Assembly: GCF_900635815.1 (NCBI RefSeq)
Contig: NZ_LR134173.1
Coordinates: 2,574,001-2,638,000 of the forward strand
Length of the DNA stretch: 64,000 nt
Direction: 5' to 3'
Source: Legionella cherrii
GTDB lineage: Bacteria; Pseudomonadota; Gammaproteobacteria; Legionellales; Legionellaceae
In this document: one piece after another, positions 28,661-38,595 of the stretch
Position numbering within the stretch: the stretch's first letter is position 1
How the letters are laid out: the number at the start of each line of letters is the position of its first letter
The notes under the pieces: model-generated
Told to the model about the DNA's origin: nothing
What the model saw: the letters and a program-made list of their open reading frames with translations, nothing else
The model's database searches: none
Made by a program: the position numbers and the translations under genes

Positions 28661-29089
28661 TTAGAGTAAATTTTTTCTCAAAATGTAACTGGTATAACCC
28701 ATAAAATTATCAGGTAATGTGGCAATTATCTGATACCCCAGCTTTTCATAGAATCCTTTTGCTTGGAATTCTGCTGTATCCAGTTGAATTATTTGGCAGT
28801 GATTCTCTTTTGCGAAAACATCTAATTGTCGAAACAATTCACGTCCTAATCCTTGGCGACGATACTGCTCATGGATCCAAACGGTAAATACTCGACACAG
28901 CTTACCCAATATATCTCCTTTAATGCCGCCAAGCACTTCCGATATCTCATTTTGTGCATGAATAATAAAAGGTTTTGCTTCATAATTGCCAATAATCGAT
29001 TCATTAAATTTTTTTAAATTGTCATAAATGATTTTAGAAACAACATCATTTTCTTTAAAGTCAGTAATGATTTTAAATGGCTCGCTCAT
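28661..29089 (-). CDS. GNAT-family N-acetyltransferase
   Basis: A 142-residue acetyl-CoA-dependent acetyltransferase. The acetyl-CoA motif is visible as CRVFTVWIHEQYRRQGLGRE (around residues 66-85, R-x-x-G-x-G/A), followed by LDVFAKENHCQIIQLDTAEF and the C-terminal FYEKLGYQIIAT segment that closes the fold. Substrate unknown. It precedes the DadA-like gene's end by 60 bp and reads the same way, so the two could share a transcript. Confidence 0.88.
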   Translation of the reverse strand: MSEPFKIITDFKENDVVSKIIYDNLKKFNESIIGNYEAKPFIIHAQNEISEVLGGIKGDILGKLCRVFTVWIHEQYRRQGLGRELFRQLDVFAKENHCQIIQLDTAEFQAKGFYEKLGYQIIATLPDNFMGYTSYILRKNLL

Positions 29090-29149
29090 TCATATCTCCT
29101 ACTCGATAAATTCGCAATTTTAAATCATCTTACAATGAAATGTGTTGTT

Positions 29150-30388
29150 TTATGTAGTAAATCGATTGGCACTAAACGGCAATGGATCAACGATTAAGTC
29201 CTCTTTGGTCATCATTTCAGCAAGCAAACGACCTGTAATAGGTCCTAAAGTCAAACCATGATGTGCGTGTCCGAATGCAAACCAAAGTCCCTTATGTCGG
29301 GGAGCTGGGCCAATAATGGGGAGCATATCAGGAGTACATGGCCTACAACCCATCCAAGGAGAATCATCAATTCGTGTGGTAATTGGGAAAAGCGTGCGCG
29401 CAATAGGTTCTACCAAATCAAGCTGCACCGGAGTCCTTTTCGAGTCGCGTGTGGCAAATTCTGCGCCTGTTGTAAGACGAATCCCGCGTGCCATAGGCGC
29501 GATTAAATAACCATTCTCTATATCAAGTACAGGATGATAAAGGTGTGCATTTTGCCCTATTGCATAATGCATATGATATCCACGTTTGACTGCCAGTGGA
29601 AAACGATATCCAAGCCTTGAGCATAAAACATCAGACCAGGGTCCTAATGCAATCACAGCAGCGTCGGCATGGATTAGCCCCTGCCCTGTTTGAACTGTCC
29701 ATTGATTGGATAAAGTGAATGCATCGCCAAAAAAGAACTGGCCGCCAAGCTGTTCAAAATATTTTGCATAGGCAGATACCAGCGCACCAGGGTCGCTTAC
29801 AGTTTCTGATTCTACATATCGAAGAGCGCTTAATAACGATTTATCGAGATCAGGTTCAACTTCTTGTAATGATGATGAATCAAGGAACTCAAATTGGATG
29901 CCATACTCCGTTTTGCACTGCTCAGCAAATTGAAGTTCAGTATCTTGTTTTTTTGAGGTTCTAAAAACTTTAATCCATCCTCCTGAGCGCAACAAATGTC
30001 GCGCTTCTGCAGCATCTGCAAGAAAGTGATGTTCATTGACACTATGCTGGATTAAAGTTGCATAAGATTTTGCAATCTTTGCATGACGAAAAGTATGAGA
30101 GTTAAGCCAATATTTCCACAAGAAAGGTGCAAGTTTGAGTATCGATTTTGGATGATATCTGACCTCAGGAGAGTAGTTCAAAGCATACTTAATTAGCGAA
30201 GCTATATCTCTTGGAAATGCATAGGGGTATACCCCTTCACGCTGAATTAAGCCTGCGTTACCAAAAGATGTTTCATTTCCTGGCGATTTCAAATCGATCA
30301 AAGCTACGGAACGTCCTCGCATTTGCAAATGAGTTGCGATCGATACTCCGACAATTCCACTGCCAAGGATAATGACATCAAATTTCAT
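29150..30388 (-). CDS. DadA-like FAD-dependent D-amino-acid dehydrogenase
   Basis: A 412-residue flavoprotein of the DAO/DadA family that oxidises D-amino acids to keto acids and passes electrons to the membrane. The FAD motif is VIILGSGIVGVSIATHLQMR (5-24), followed by SFGNAGLIQ typical of DadA. The C-terminal FAD contact is WFAFGHAHHGLTLGPITGRL. Length fits DadA. No alanine racemase is adjacent, so it may act on another substrate such as hydroxyproline. Confidence 0.85.
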   Translation of the reverse strand: MKFDVIILGSGIVGVSIATHLQMRGRSVALIDLKSPGNETSFGNAGLIQREGVYPYAFPRDIASLIKYALNYSPEVRYHPKSILKLAPFLWKYWLNSHTFRHAKIAKSYATLIQHSVNEHHFLADAAEARHLLRSGGWIKVFRTSKKQDTELQFAEQCKTEYGIQFEFLDSSSLQEVEPDLDKSLLSALRYVESETVSDPGALVSAYAKYFEQLGGQFFFGDAFTLSNQWTVQTGQGLIHADAAVIALGPWSDVLCSRLGYRFPLAVKRGYHMHYAIGQNAHLYHPVLDIENGYLIAPMARGIRLTTGAEFATRDSKRTPVQLDLVEPIARTLFPITTRIDDSPWMGCRPCTPDMLPIIGPAPRHKGLWFAFGHAHHGLTLGPITGRLLAEMMTKEDLIVDPLPFSANRFTT

Positions 30389-30533
30389 AAAACATAAACT
30401 CCATTTGCTGAGGAAAAAATAATATTATTGCGCTAGTTATACGAGCTTATAGCGTATTCATTATGAAAATTAAATAAGGGAGACCTAAATTTTAATAAGG
30501 GAAAATAACAAGTGTTGATCCCGCCTATATGCA

Positions 30534-31538
30534 TTATAAAAGCACGATTCCAAGATAGGTTAGGTATAAAATTCCATTCAAAAGCAATGCACTCACTTTA
30601 ATCCCATGTGCTGAAATATTAAACCTTAACCATGCTGTAGCCAGGTAAGTAATGAGGATGCCGGTGAGTACTATCCTGGAAGGTTGCCACGGTGTTAAAA
30701 GTATTCCTAATGCAGGTAATAATGTTCCCTGAAAAACCATCGCACCAGATATATTACCAAAGCCTAGAGTGTCTTGCCCTTTGCGTACCCAAATCACACT
30801 GTTTACCTTTTCCGGTAATTCTGTTGCTATAGGAATAATAAGCAACGATAAAAGCAAAACAGGTACACCAATAGAGTCTGCCACTTCATGTACGCCCTCA
30901 ATGAATCCTTTTGCACTAAATACTAATAAAATCAAACCAAAAAGTAATTGAATCAGGATTGTTGTGAGGTTGGTTTTTAGGCCTAGCTGGTTTAGGATCA
31001 AGGGTTCATTCGTGATGACAGCATGCCCATCTTTGACTAAAGCTTTAGATGCACTAAATGTAAGTAATAAATAGATAAAATAGAGAGAAATCAGTGTAAC
31101 ACTAAATAAAATACGTATATAGTTTGGCTCTAGAGGAAGAAACATTGCTAAAGCACCGAATGTAAATGCTACTAGGAAAAAATTCAAATCTCTTTTAAAT
31201 CCACTAACTTCTGGTGCTATATATCCCTTAATACCTCGCTTTTTAATTACTGAAAAAGCCATAATAAACGTTGATAAGGTAGATAACATTAATGGAGCAC
31301 CTAAAATTGCTCCTACACTAATTTCTTCATTAATTTGTCGATCAGGAGTTCCTGCAATAATTGCTAAAAGTGGTACGGTTGTTTCTGGAAGTGCTGTAGA
31401 AATCGCTGCAAATATTGAACCGGTGACCCCAGTTGAAATATTTATTTTTTCACCAAAATATTCCAGCGCATTAGAGAATAATTGCGCTGATATTAAGATA
31501 AGAACGAGCATAACTAATAGTTCAAGCCACATGTACAT
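30534..31538 (-). CDS. Ca2+/cation antiporter family membrane protein
   Basis: A 334-residue protein with about ten membrane helices and the two inverted alpha-repeats of the CaCA superfamily. The first is GSIFAAISTALPETTVPLLA (37-56) and the second IIPIATELPEKVNSVIWVRK with GFGNISGAMVFQGTLLPALG. The acidic residues that bind the cation (ALPET and ELPEK) are present. It probably exchanges Ca2+ or another ion for Na+ or H+. Single gene. Confidence 0.88.
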   Translation of the reverse strand: MYMWLELLVMLVLILISAQLFSNALEYFGEKINISTGVTGSIFAAISTALPETTVPLLAIIAGTPDRQINEEISVGAILGAPLMLSTLSTFIMAFSVIKKRGIKGYIAPEVSGFKRDLNFFLVAFTFGALAMFLPLEPNYIRILFSVTLISLYFIYLLLTFSASKALVKDGHAVITNEPLILNQLGLKTNLTTILIQLLFGLILLVFSAKGFIEGVHEVADSIGVPVLLLSLLIIPIATELPEKVNSVIWVRKGQDTLGFGNISGAMVFQGTLLPALGILLTPWQPSRIVLTGILITYLATAWLRFNISAHGIKVSALLLNGILYLTYLGIVLL

Positions 31539-31757
31539 AGATATCCCTAATAATCCACAGCTAAATTATCATCCTGAATAAGGAAAAAAAACATGGCATT
31601 CCTCCAGAGATAGATAGGATATTTTAAATCACGCTCTCTAGTATCCAAGTGCCGCCAATTATTCACGACATCCTGATGATCTTAATCAAATGCAAATTGC
31701 TTCATATAGATCGAAGCACAAAGCTATCAATATGCCCAGGATAATTGTAAAAAAAAT

Positions 31758-32159
31758 TTAATGATCTTTATAATCCAAAGCAATTAAAATGCAAGGTCCG
31801 CCAGCTATGATATTGATTTTGTGTTGCTTACAGTGTTGAATGGCGTTATTACTTTCTGCACCTGGTTGCATCCAAATATTTTTAATGCCCTTTTGAATTG
31901 CATCTTCAACAACTTTCTCGGTAACGGCAGCTGGGGTGATGATGGAAATGCTTTCCACCTCGTCTGGCAAATCTCGTACTGAAGAGAAAACAGACAATCC
32001 TTCAATGTGATCTTCCTGAGGATTTACTGGATAAACCTTTTTACCATTTTGTAAATAACAACGTAAAACCTTATTTCCATATTTTCCCCGATTGGATGAG
32101 GCACCAACCACAGCAAATGCTTTTGACTTAAAAAATATATCAATTTGATCATTTATCAT
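31758..32159 (-). CDS. CoA-binding domain protein (YccU-like)
   Basis: A 133-residue single Rossmann-type CoA-binding protein. Visible motifs are FAVVGASSNRGKYGNKVLRC (residues 16-35), KKVYPVNPQ, SISIITPAAVTEKVVEDAI and NIWMQPGAES. No ligase domain follows, so it is the stand-alone form whose role is unclear. It lies about 110 bp downstream of the Mut7-C gene on the same strand. Confidence 0.9.
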   Translation of the reverse strand: MINDQIDIFFKSKAFAVVGASSNRGKYGNKVLRCYLQNGKKVYPVNPQEDHIEGLSVFSSVRDLPDEVESISIITPAAVTEKVVEDAIQKGIKNIWMQPGAESNNAIQHCKQHKINIIAGGPCILIALDYKDH

Positions 32160-32273
32160 AGTGTCTTATTTAAAAAATTTGGCATTTAACTAGTTTAGCA
32201 GTGAATAGTGATTCATGGTATCTTTGATGACATATCCGTTTGATATGTTTAAAATTTTTACCAGCATTTTCTC

Positions 32274-33038
32274 TTACTTTTTAAAGGACTCATCTTCACC
32301 ATCACGCAAAATTTTCTCAATCCAGGTTTTTAATTTAGTATAGTGCGAACCCTCCCAATAAATTTTTTTGCACGAACGGCATTGCATGAAGGTTTTATAA
32401 TATTTTTGTGCTAATTTAGGAATATCTGCGATGATTTTAGTTTTTTCAATTTTTTTCAGCTTTCCATTACACGAGAGGCATCGAGTAAATGGATGGCACT
32501 GTTTTCCTAGCTGGAACTGATGCAACACTTCGTCTATTTGCTGTTGAGGATTGGTATGGTGTATCCAATGCCCATGGGTTATTCTTTTATTTTTTAAAAT
32601 CCCGATATCACGTGTTAACACTATTCGATGTTCCTTAATACTGCATTGAATGATGAACTCATCCGTTAAATTATTTGCGTAAACCACATCAAATCCGAGT
32701 AAACGCAAATACTTAGCGAGTTTTCCAAGATGCACATCCAGAATAAAACGAGGTTTTCTCAGTGGTTCGGGGTGTAGTTGAATTATTTCACTTAAATCAA
32801 AAACCTCAAAAACAGGATATACGGAAATAAAATCTTTATCTTGGACAAGATAGTTGAAATCAACGGATATTCCATTGACTAATATCACTTCGATTTCAGT
32901 ATGTGGAATCCCAAGAGATTCGATAAGATCTTTAATCGAGGTTTTTTGTGCTACGGTATGAATAAACTGCGTTTTACGCTTTTCTGGTGGGAGAAAATCA
33001 TTTAATTCTTCATAAAACCGTAACTGAATGGAAATCAT
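32274..33038 (-). CDS. Mut7-C ubiquitin-like / RNase domain protein
   Basis: A 254-residue two-domain protein. The N-terminal 80 residues resemble the ubiquitin-like Mut7-C partner domain (LRFYEELNDFLPPEKRKTQF; VILVNGISVDF). The C-terminal domain has the PIN-like RNase pattern FILDVHLGKLAKYLRLLGFD and IVLTRDIGILKN, then a Cys-rich zinc ribbon with CLSC and CRSC pairs. Likely an RNA-processing enzyme; no substrate known. Confidence 0.88.
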   Translation of the reverse strand: MISIQLRFYEELNDFLPPEKRKTQFIHTVAQKTSIKDLIESLGIPHTEIEVILVNGISVDFNYLVQDKDFISVYPVFEVFDLSEIIQLHPEPLRKPRFILDVHLGKLAKYLRLLGFDVVYANNLTDEFIIQCSIKEHRIVLTRDIGILKNKRITHGHWIHHTNPQQQIDEVLHQFQLGKQCHPFTRCLSCNGKLKKIEKTKIIADIPKLAQKYYKTFMQCRSCKKIYWEGSHYTKLKTWIEKILRDGEDESFKK

Positions 33039-33126
33039 AGGCTGATCATATTATTCCCCTTGCTATAATATATGGCATAAAAATTTGAAAAATAAAAATG
33101 AGGAAAATAGCTTAGCTGAAGTGCAG

Positions 33127-33213
33127 CATGTCATTCTAGCATAGCGAGGGATCTCCATTCTGTAGCACGGTGTTACGATAGGAGATCGCTCGCTACGATC
33201 GCGATGACATGAT
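33127..33213. repeat. palindromic dispersed repeat, copy B
   Basis: It begins CATGTCATT and ends GCGATGACATG, so the ends pair, with the TAGCACGG core in the middle. It aligns over its length with copy A at 590-680, sharing GATC, CCAT, TAGCACGG, TTA and CTCGCT blocks in order. Intergenic, between the Mut7-C and aldo/keto reductase genes. Confidence 0.7.
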
Positions 33214-33271
33214 TAGTTCCGTTCAGAGGACCAGGAATTAATGCAGAATCTTAAAAATAGAGTTGAGCCCT

Positions 33272-34309
33272 TTAAAAAAGCTGTACGGATGGATCTAATC
33301 GATCTAACGCTTGAAAAGGAAGCATCCATCCAGGATATTCTGGTGGTAACGCACTCACCTCATCTAACTGTTTTAATTCTTCAACTGATAATTTGAGTTT
33401 CACAGCCTCTAAATTATCTTCTAATTGTTCTATGTGTTTGGCACCAAGAATAACAGAAGTTACAGCAGGTCTGGTAAGTACCCATGCCAATGAAACACGA
33501 GCGACACTACAATTATGGTTTGCCGCTATTGGTCTGAGTACATCGAGAATTTTCCAAGCCCTTTCCTTATCGACAACGGGAAAATCAAAGCTGGAACGAC
33601 GAGCGTGTTCTGGTGTTTGATTTTCACGGCTGAATTTACCTGAAAGTAAACCACCAGCAAGCGGGCTCCATACCAGAAGCCCCGTTTTTTCGGCTTCCAA
33701 TAGAGGGATAATTTCTCGTTCCAAATCTCTCCCAGCCAACGAATAATAGGCTTGCAACGTATCAAAGCGGGCCAGGTTTTTAAATTGAGAAATTCCCAAT
33801 GCTTTTGCAATTTTCCATGCTTGCCAATTAGAACACCCAATATAGCGAACTTTTCCTTGTTGGACTAACGTATCAAGTGCTCGCAGAGTTTCTTCGATTG
33901 GCGTAATGGGATCATTTCCATGGATTTGATACAAATCAATATACTCAGTATTCAGTCGACGAAGACTTGCATCCACAGCATCCATAATATGCCCCCGAGA
34001 GGCCCCTATATCATTGTACCCTTGCCCTACTCTTCCGTATACTTTGGTTGCGATCACTACGTCTTTGCGCGCAATATTAAGGTTTTTTAAAGAATTCCCT
34101 AAAAGACGCTCGCTTTCTCCTTCCGAATAAATATCCGCAGTGTCAAAAAAATTTATCCCTGCATCTATCGAAGCTTTGATGAGGTTATCTACACCTGCTT
34201 GGTCAACCGCACCAACTGTTTCCCAAAATCCTTTTCCCCCAAAAGTCATTGTTCCTAAACAAAGAGTAGAAACAAGCAAGCCTGTATTTCCTAAGGTTTT
34301 ATATTCCAT
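33272..34309 (-). CDS. aldo/keto reductase
   Basis: A 345-residue NADPH-dependent TIM-barrel oxidoreductase of the YajO/IolS type. Catalytic residues are visible: Asp in FFDTADIYSEGESE, the Tyr within it, Lys in VVIATKVYG and His in DLYQIHGND. The C-terminal VTSVILGAKHIEQLEDNLEA is the usual cofactor segment. It is the last gene of a leftward run after the SAM-binding and acyltransferase genes (45 bp gap). Substrate unknown. Confidence 0.92.
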   Translation of the reverse strand: MEYKTLGNTGLLVSTLCLGTMTFGGKGFWETVGAVDQAGVDNLIKASIDAGINFFDTADIYSEGESERLLGNSLKNLNIARKDVVIATKVYGRVGQGYNDIGASRGHIMDAVDASLRRLNTEYIDLYQIHGNDPITPIEETLRALDTLVQQGKVRYIGCSNWQAWKIAKALGISQFKNLARFDTLQAYYSLAGRDLEREIIPLLEAEKTGLLVWSPLAGGLLSGKFSRENQTPEHARRSSFDFPVVDKERAWKILDVLRPIAANHNCSVARVSLAWVLTRPAVTSVILGAKHIEQLEDNLEAVKLKLSVEELKQLDEVSALPPEYPGWMLPFQALDRLDPSVQLF

Positions 34310-34354
34310 AGCCTTATCTCCAATCGAATAATTGATAAATTGATACTACACCAA

Positions 34355-35254
34355 CTAATTGTGCCGCGCTCCAAATATTGCAAGCCCTTGAGTCCGAAAC
34401 CAGTATTTGTCATCGCCCACAAAACAGGTTTTTAACTGGGGTATCTCTTGAATATCCGCATAACCTGTTGTTACAAAATAACTTTTCCCTAAAATAGAAA
34501 ATTCTTTAGTATTTCGTGAAGGTGTTACCAAAATATGTCCCTCAGGAATAATTTTGATTAATTGTTCAATAAATCCGACTATCTCATTTTCTTTTTCTAT
34601 CCCATTTTCAACACCAAGCAAATAGGGGACAAAAGCAGTATCAAACGTTTGAGCTCTATCATTCATCAGCAGTTGCTCTATTGTCCCTACATGGAATTGA
34701 ATGTTTTTATCAAGTTCATAATTACTTTGGGTTTTGGATCGAACAGCATGTTGAACCAATGCCACCATGTAGTGAATATAGGTTCTTCTTAAGGAATTCG
34801 GTAGTATTAACCAGGATAGAAAATTAGTGAATTTTCCACTAGATAAAGTCATTAAAGGAGGATACCAGTAGGTCAGTGCAGCGAATAATTCACCGATTGA
34901 AGGAAGTGGATTTCCATGATTATCATATTCACGATAAAGGTAATATTTTTTAAATGCTTTCATCCAAGCAATTGTAACGGGATCTTTATCATAGGCAGTA
35001 ACGGCTTTTGCACCTGCTTGAGCCAATAGAAAACTACTATTTCCATATCCAGGAATGACCAAGACATTTTTTCCGTCGATCTCTCCTCGAAGATCATATC
35101 TATCTTTTCGATCTCCTGCCAATGCGGATGCGAGATAGCGCTCAGCTCCCATCGGATAAATTTGAACTTCTTTATTATCAGAAAGTCTTGTTATACGCCT
35201 GTCTAAGATCCATTTTTCTTCTTGTTTACTTAAAATGGTTTCAGCAGCTGACAT
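34355..35254 (-). CDS. putative SAM-binding methyltransferase-like protein
   Basis: A 299-residue protein with a glycine-rich strand-loop (KNVLVIPGYGNSSFLLAQAG) followed by an acidic strand (KAVTAYDKDPVTIAWMKAFK), which is the SAM-binding pattern of class I methyltransferases. The middle is aromatic and helical (LFAALTYWYPPLMTLSSGKF). The rest does not match a family I recognise. Only 12 bp separate it from the acyltransferase upstream, so the two are co-transcribed and may modify the same molecule. Confidence 0.6.
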   Translation of the reverse strand: MSAAETILSKQEEKWILDRRITRLSDNKEVQIYPMGAERYLASALAGDRKDRYDLRGEIDGKNVLVIPGYGNSSFLLAQAGAKAVTAYDKDPVTIAWMKAFKKYYLYREYDNHGNPLPSIGELFAALTYWYPPLMTLSSGKFTNFLSWLILPNSLRRTYIHYMVALVQHAVRSKTQSNYELDKNIQFHVGTIEQLLMNDRAQTFDTAFVPYLLGVENGIEKENEIVGFIEQLIKIIPEGHILVTPSRNTKEFSILGKSYFVTTGYADIQEIPQLKTCFVGDDKYWFRTQGLAIFGARHN

Positions 35255-35266
35255 AAAATTCCTAAA

Positions 35267-36466
35267 TTAATTTTGTGAGGGTTTTAATCTCGATGACTTT
35301 ATCATTTTTTTTATAAACATGGGTGACTCTTTAAAATTATTGTTTAATTTTGCTGCGAGTTTTTTCCCTAATGTACGAGAAGGCTGCTCAATAAATACAT
35401 GCAATAACCAAGATAATAATAAGGAAGCACTAATAACGATACTGAGTGATAGCCAAATTTTAAACTTCATCTCCAACATCATACGTAAGGCGATATAACC
35501 TGCGATACTATGAATGACATACAATGGGTAACTAATTCGTGCCAAAAAATTAAATACAGGATTTGCTTTAAAAAAATGTGGAAATATAGCAGCAAATAAA
35601 AAAGTTAATACAGCAAAAGCATAGCTCCATGCCAAGATTAAATTTCCTGAATAAGGCCCTGACCACCAAGCGATACAAAACATAGCAAATAAAGTACCGA
35701 TTATGAAATATCCCAAATCAGGTTTCATTTTATGACAATATAAATAATGCAAAACAACACCAATGAATATAAAAATAATATATTGTGCTGACATCATATA
35801 CGTTTCTGCCCAAATAAAAGCTACAAAATTACTTGTTGCCCACTCGGGAATCCTGTGCGACATATAGCAGGTCAAAAGAAAAAGTAATGTGGGTATAAAA
35901 AAAACCTTTAGAGAATAACGACGAAACCAGACAATGGATAGTGCTGCGATGAAATAGAATTTCATTTCTACTTCAAGAGTCCAGACAATAACATCAATAT
36001 TTCTTGAAGCAAAAAGGTCTCGAATTCCGGGGAGATAGTGAATTATTATTTCCTGAAACGTATATGGCCATCCAGCAATAAAGAATTTTCCACCTAAAAA
36101 TAGAGCCAATAAAGTGAAACTAAATCCAATGACATAAGTAGGAACTATACGAAAAAAACGATTCACGAAAAAACTAATGCTATTGGTCTTCCCAAGTGAA
36201 AAGGGAATAACAAATCCACTGATTATAAAAAATAATCCTACCCCATAAGCACCCCAGTCAAAAAGTGGAAATGGGTTAAGCCACATAACATAAATTGGTG
36301 TCGCGTGGGTTTCATGGGTTAATAGAGGTGCATTAATTAGATGAGAAATAGAGTCCCTCTTATACCAAAAAGCACTTAAATAATGAGAAACAACGACAAA
36401 TAATGCAGCAAGACCTCGTAAGGTATTTGCAAATTCAATCTTAGAATCATCTCTCATGAGAGGCAC
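35267..36466 (-). CDS. acyltransferase 3 family membrane protein (OafA-like)
   Basis: A 399-residue integral membrane O-acyltransferase with about ten helices. The family's N-terminal motif is seen as FANTLRGLAALFVVVSHYLS (12-31), with the conserved His, and the later FIISGFVIPFSLGK and WTLEVEMKFYFIAALSIVW motifs are present. Such enzymes acetylate cell-surface sugars, LPS or peptidoglycan. It heads a likely operon with the SAM-binding protein and the aldo/keto reductase. Confidence 0.9.
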   Translation of the reverse strand: MPLMRDDSKIEFANTLRGLAALFVVVSHYLSAFWYKRDSISHLINAPLLTHETHATPIYVMWLNPFPLFDWGAYGVGLFFIISGFVIPFSLGKTNSISFFVNRFFRIVPTYVIGFSFTLLALFLGGKFFIAGWPYTFQEIIIHYLPGIRDLFASRNIDVIVWTLEVEMKFYFIAALSIVWFRRYSLKVFFIPTLLFLLTCYMSHRIPEWATSNFVAFIWAETYMMSAQYIIFIFIGVVLHYLYCHKMKPDLGYFIIGTLFAMFCIAWWSGPYSGNLILAWSYAFAVLTFLFAAIFPHFFKANPVFNFLARISYPLYVIHSIAGYIALRMMLEMKFKIWLSLSIVISASLLLSWLLHVFIEQPSRTLGKKLAAKLNNNFKESPMFIKKMIKSSRLKPSQN

Positions 36467-36654
36467 CCAAACGGAATTATCCTAAGTTATCAATATGAGT
36501 CAGATCTCAATAACTAGAATTAGATTTTGTGATGCAGCAATCCTAATTCCTTTCTTCTCGGGAATAAAGTTTTTTATCTGAAAATAATAGTTAAATGTTT
36601 TGCCAGCAAATTATGCTAATATTATATACAAATAGGCCATAAAGTGAGAGAAAC

Positions 36655-36999
36655 ATGAAATACAAGACAACAGTTGAAGTTCAGCGCGATGGCTCTCTTG
36701 TTATGACAGATGGAACATTATCTGCTAACGGCGATATGACTTTTGCTTATCATGCACTTGTGACAATTTGCAATGATCAAGCTAACAAAGGAAACTCATT
36801 CCAAAGAGACCAGCAATTTCAAGTTCAACCTGTAGTACAGTCAAGTTCTGGTTTCCATTCAGATAGGCTTAAAGTAACGATTAATCCGGAATTTGCAAAA
36901 GACGCAATTGCAGTACTCAAAAAAGAATATCCAGGATTAACAATACAAAACGAAGAACAACTTGACCGAGCGAACGAACATAATTATAAATCCAATTAG
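36655..36999 (+). CDS. small orphan protein
   Basis: A 114-residue soluble protein with two strand-rich parts (TTVEVQRDGSLVMTDGTLSA; SDRLKVTINPEFAKDAIAVL). No family is recognised. A GTGAGAGAAAC leader before the ATG and a strong terminator after it support a single-gene transcript. Confidence 0.6.
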   Translation: MKYKTTVEVQRDGSLVMTDGTLSANGDMTFAYHALVTICNDQANKGNSFQRDQQFQVQPVVQSSSGFHSDRLKVTINPEFAKDAIAVLKKEYPGLTIQNEEQLDRANEHNYKSN

Positions 37000-37060
37000 G
37001 TATTATTGCGCTTTGGCAAATGGAGCTCCTTAATAGCTAATTATTTGCTTTAGTACTTGA

Positions 37061-37098
37061 AATAGCTCGTAGCATTTTAGATGATGCTACGAGCTATT
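37061..37098 (+). terminator. strong intrinsic terminator
   Basis: AATAGCTCGTAGCAT and ATGCTACGAGCTATT form a perfect 15-bp stem with an eight-base loop, then a T-rich run, about 60 bp after the stop of the small orphan gene. Confidence 0.85.
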
Positions 37099-37329
37099 TA
37101 TCTTTATGAAATATCTCTACTGAACAAAAACAATTAATTCCGCATTAGTTTAAATTTTTTTTTATTGATAATAGTTTACAAGTTAACAGAATAAATTCAT
37201 TATCTTGTTCCGAGAATTTAGCAAATAGGAGCCTGATGCTAAATTTGGCGTTCTGTCATCCTTTCACAACAGATGAAATAAAATTGAACGCCTTGCCTCA
37301 ATTTAACCATTTTATTTAAGGAAAAATGT

Positions 37330-38514
37330 ATGGCTAAAATTTTATGTGTTCTCTATGAGGATCCGATTAATGGATATCCCAAATATTATGCTCGAGACAC
37401 ACTTCCAAAAATAGAACACTATCCTGATGGACAAAGTGTCCCTACTCCTAAGCATTATGATTTTAAACCAGGAACTTTACTGGGATCTGTTTCTGGTGCA
37501 TTGGGTTTACGCCAATTTCTTGAAGCACAGGGACACCAATTCATAGTGACTTCAGATAAGGAAGGCCCTAATTCAGTTTTTGAGAAAGAATTGCCCGACG
37601 CTGATGTGGTTATTTCCCAACCTTTTTGGCCGGCTTATTTAACTGCTGAACGAATTTCTAAAGCAAAAAAACTACAATTAGTCATTACTGCAGGTATCGG
37701 TTCGGACCATGTAGACTTGCAAGCTGCTCAGGAAAATAATGTTACTGTAGCTGAAGTCACTTATTCAAACAGTATCAGTGTTGCCGAGCATGTGGTGATG
37801 ATGATTCTTTCTTTAGTACGTAATTATCTACCCTCCCATCAGTGGGTTGTTCAAAAAGGTTGGAATATTGCGGATTGCGTCGTGCGCTCCTATGATTTGG
37901 AAGGAATGACTGTAGGTTCTGTAGCATGCGGACGTATTGGTTTGGCGGTCATGAAACGTTTAAAACCATTTGACGTTAAGTTGCATTATACCGATCGTCA
38001 TCGTTTACCAGAAAACACTGAAAAAGAATTGGGTCTTGTATTCCATCATGATGTGGAGTCTCTAGTACAAGCATGTGATGTAATTACTATTAACTGCCCT
38101 CTGACGCCTGAGACAGAAAATTTGTTTGATGCGCGATTGATTAATAAAATGAAGCGCGGCTCGTACTTAATTAATACTGCTCGAGGAAAAATATGCAATC
38201 GTGAGGCCATTGTCCAGGCTTGTGAAAATGGACAACTTGCAGGCTATGCGGGTGATGTATGGTTCCCACAACCTGCCCCTAAAGATCACCCTTGGCGCTC
38301 AATGCCTTACCAGGGCATGACTCCACACATTTCGGGAACTTCCTTGTCTGCTCAAGCGCGTTATGCTGCAGGTACTCGGGAGATTTTAGAGTGTTGGTTA
38401 GAAGGACGTCCTATCCGTGATGTTTATCTTATTGTAGATAAAGGCAGACTAGCCGGTACGGGAGCACACTCCTACACTATGGGAAATGTGACAGCCGGTG
38501 CTGAAGAAGCATAG
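37330..38514 (+). CDS. fdh: NAD-dependent formate dehydrogenase
   Basis: A 394-residue D-2-hydroxyacid-type dehydrogenase that oxidises formate to CO2 with NAD+. Much of the sequence is close to the Pseudomonas enzyme: LPDADVVISQPFWPAYLTAE, TAGIGSDHVDLQAAQENNVT, SISVAEHVVMMILSLVRNYL and the NAD loop VGSVACGRIGLAV. Active-site residues are present: Arg285 (TARGKICN), Gln314 in WFPQPAPKDHPW and His333 (TPHISGTS). No metal-dependent formate dehydrogenase genes are nearby. An AAGGAAAA ribosome site precedes the ATG. Probably detoxifies or uses formate. Confidence 0.95.
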   Translation: MAKILCVLYEDPINGYPKYYARDTLPKIEHYPDGQSVPTPKHYDFKPGTLLGSVSGALGLRQFLEAQGHQFIVTSDKEGPNSVFEKELPDADVVISQPFWPAYLTAERISKAKKLQLVITAGIGSDHVDLQAAQENNVTVAEVTYSNSISVAEHVVMMILSLVRNYLPSHQWVVQKGWNIADCVVRSYDLEGMTVGSVACGRIGLAVMKRLKPFDVKLHYTDRHRLPENTEKELGLVFHHDVESLVQACDVITINCPLTPETENLFDARLINKMKRGSYLINTARGKICNREAIVQACENGQLAGYAGDVWFPQPAPKDHPWRSMPYQGMTPHISGTSLSAQARYAAGTREILECWLEGRPIRDVYLIVDKGRLAGTGAHSYTMGNVTAGAEEA

Positions 38515-38595
38515 ATGATTTGATGTGACAATATGCACTGCGCTTCATGCGCGGTGCCTGCTTATTTTGCTTAACAAAGAATATTGATTAAAAGC

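Noticed and set aside
37135..37165. ATTAAT-N5-ATTAGT as a PmrA box before formate dehydrogenase
   Set aside because: The first base and the second half-site mismatch the consensus, and it lies about 190 bases from the gene.
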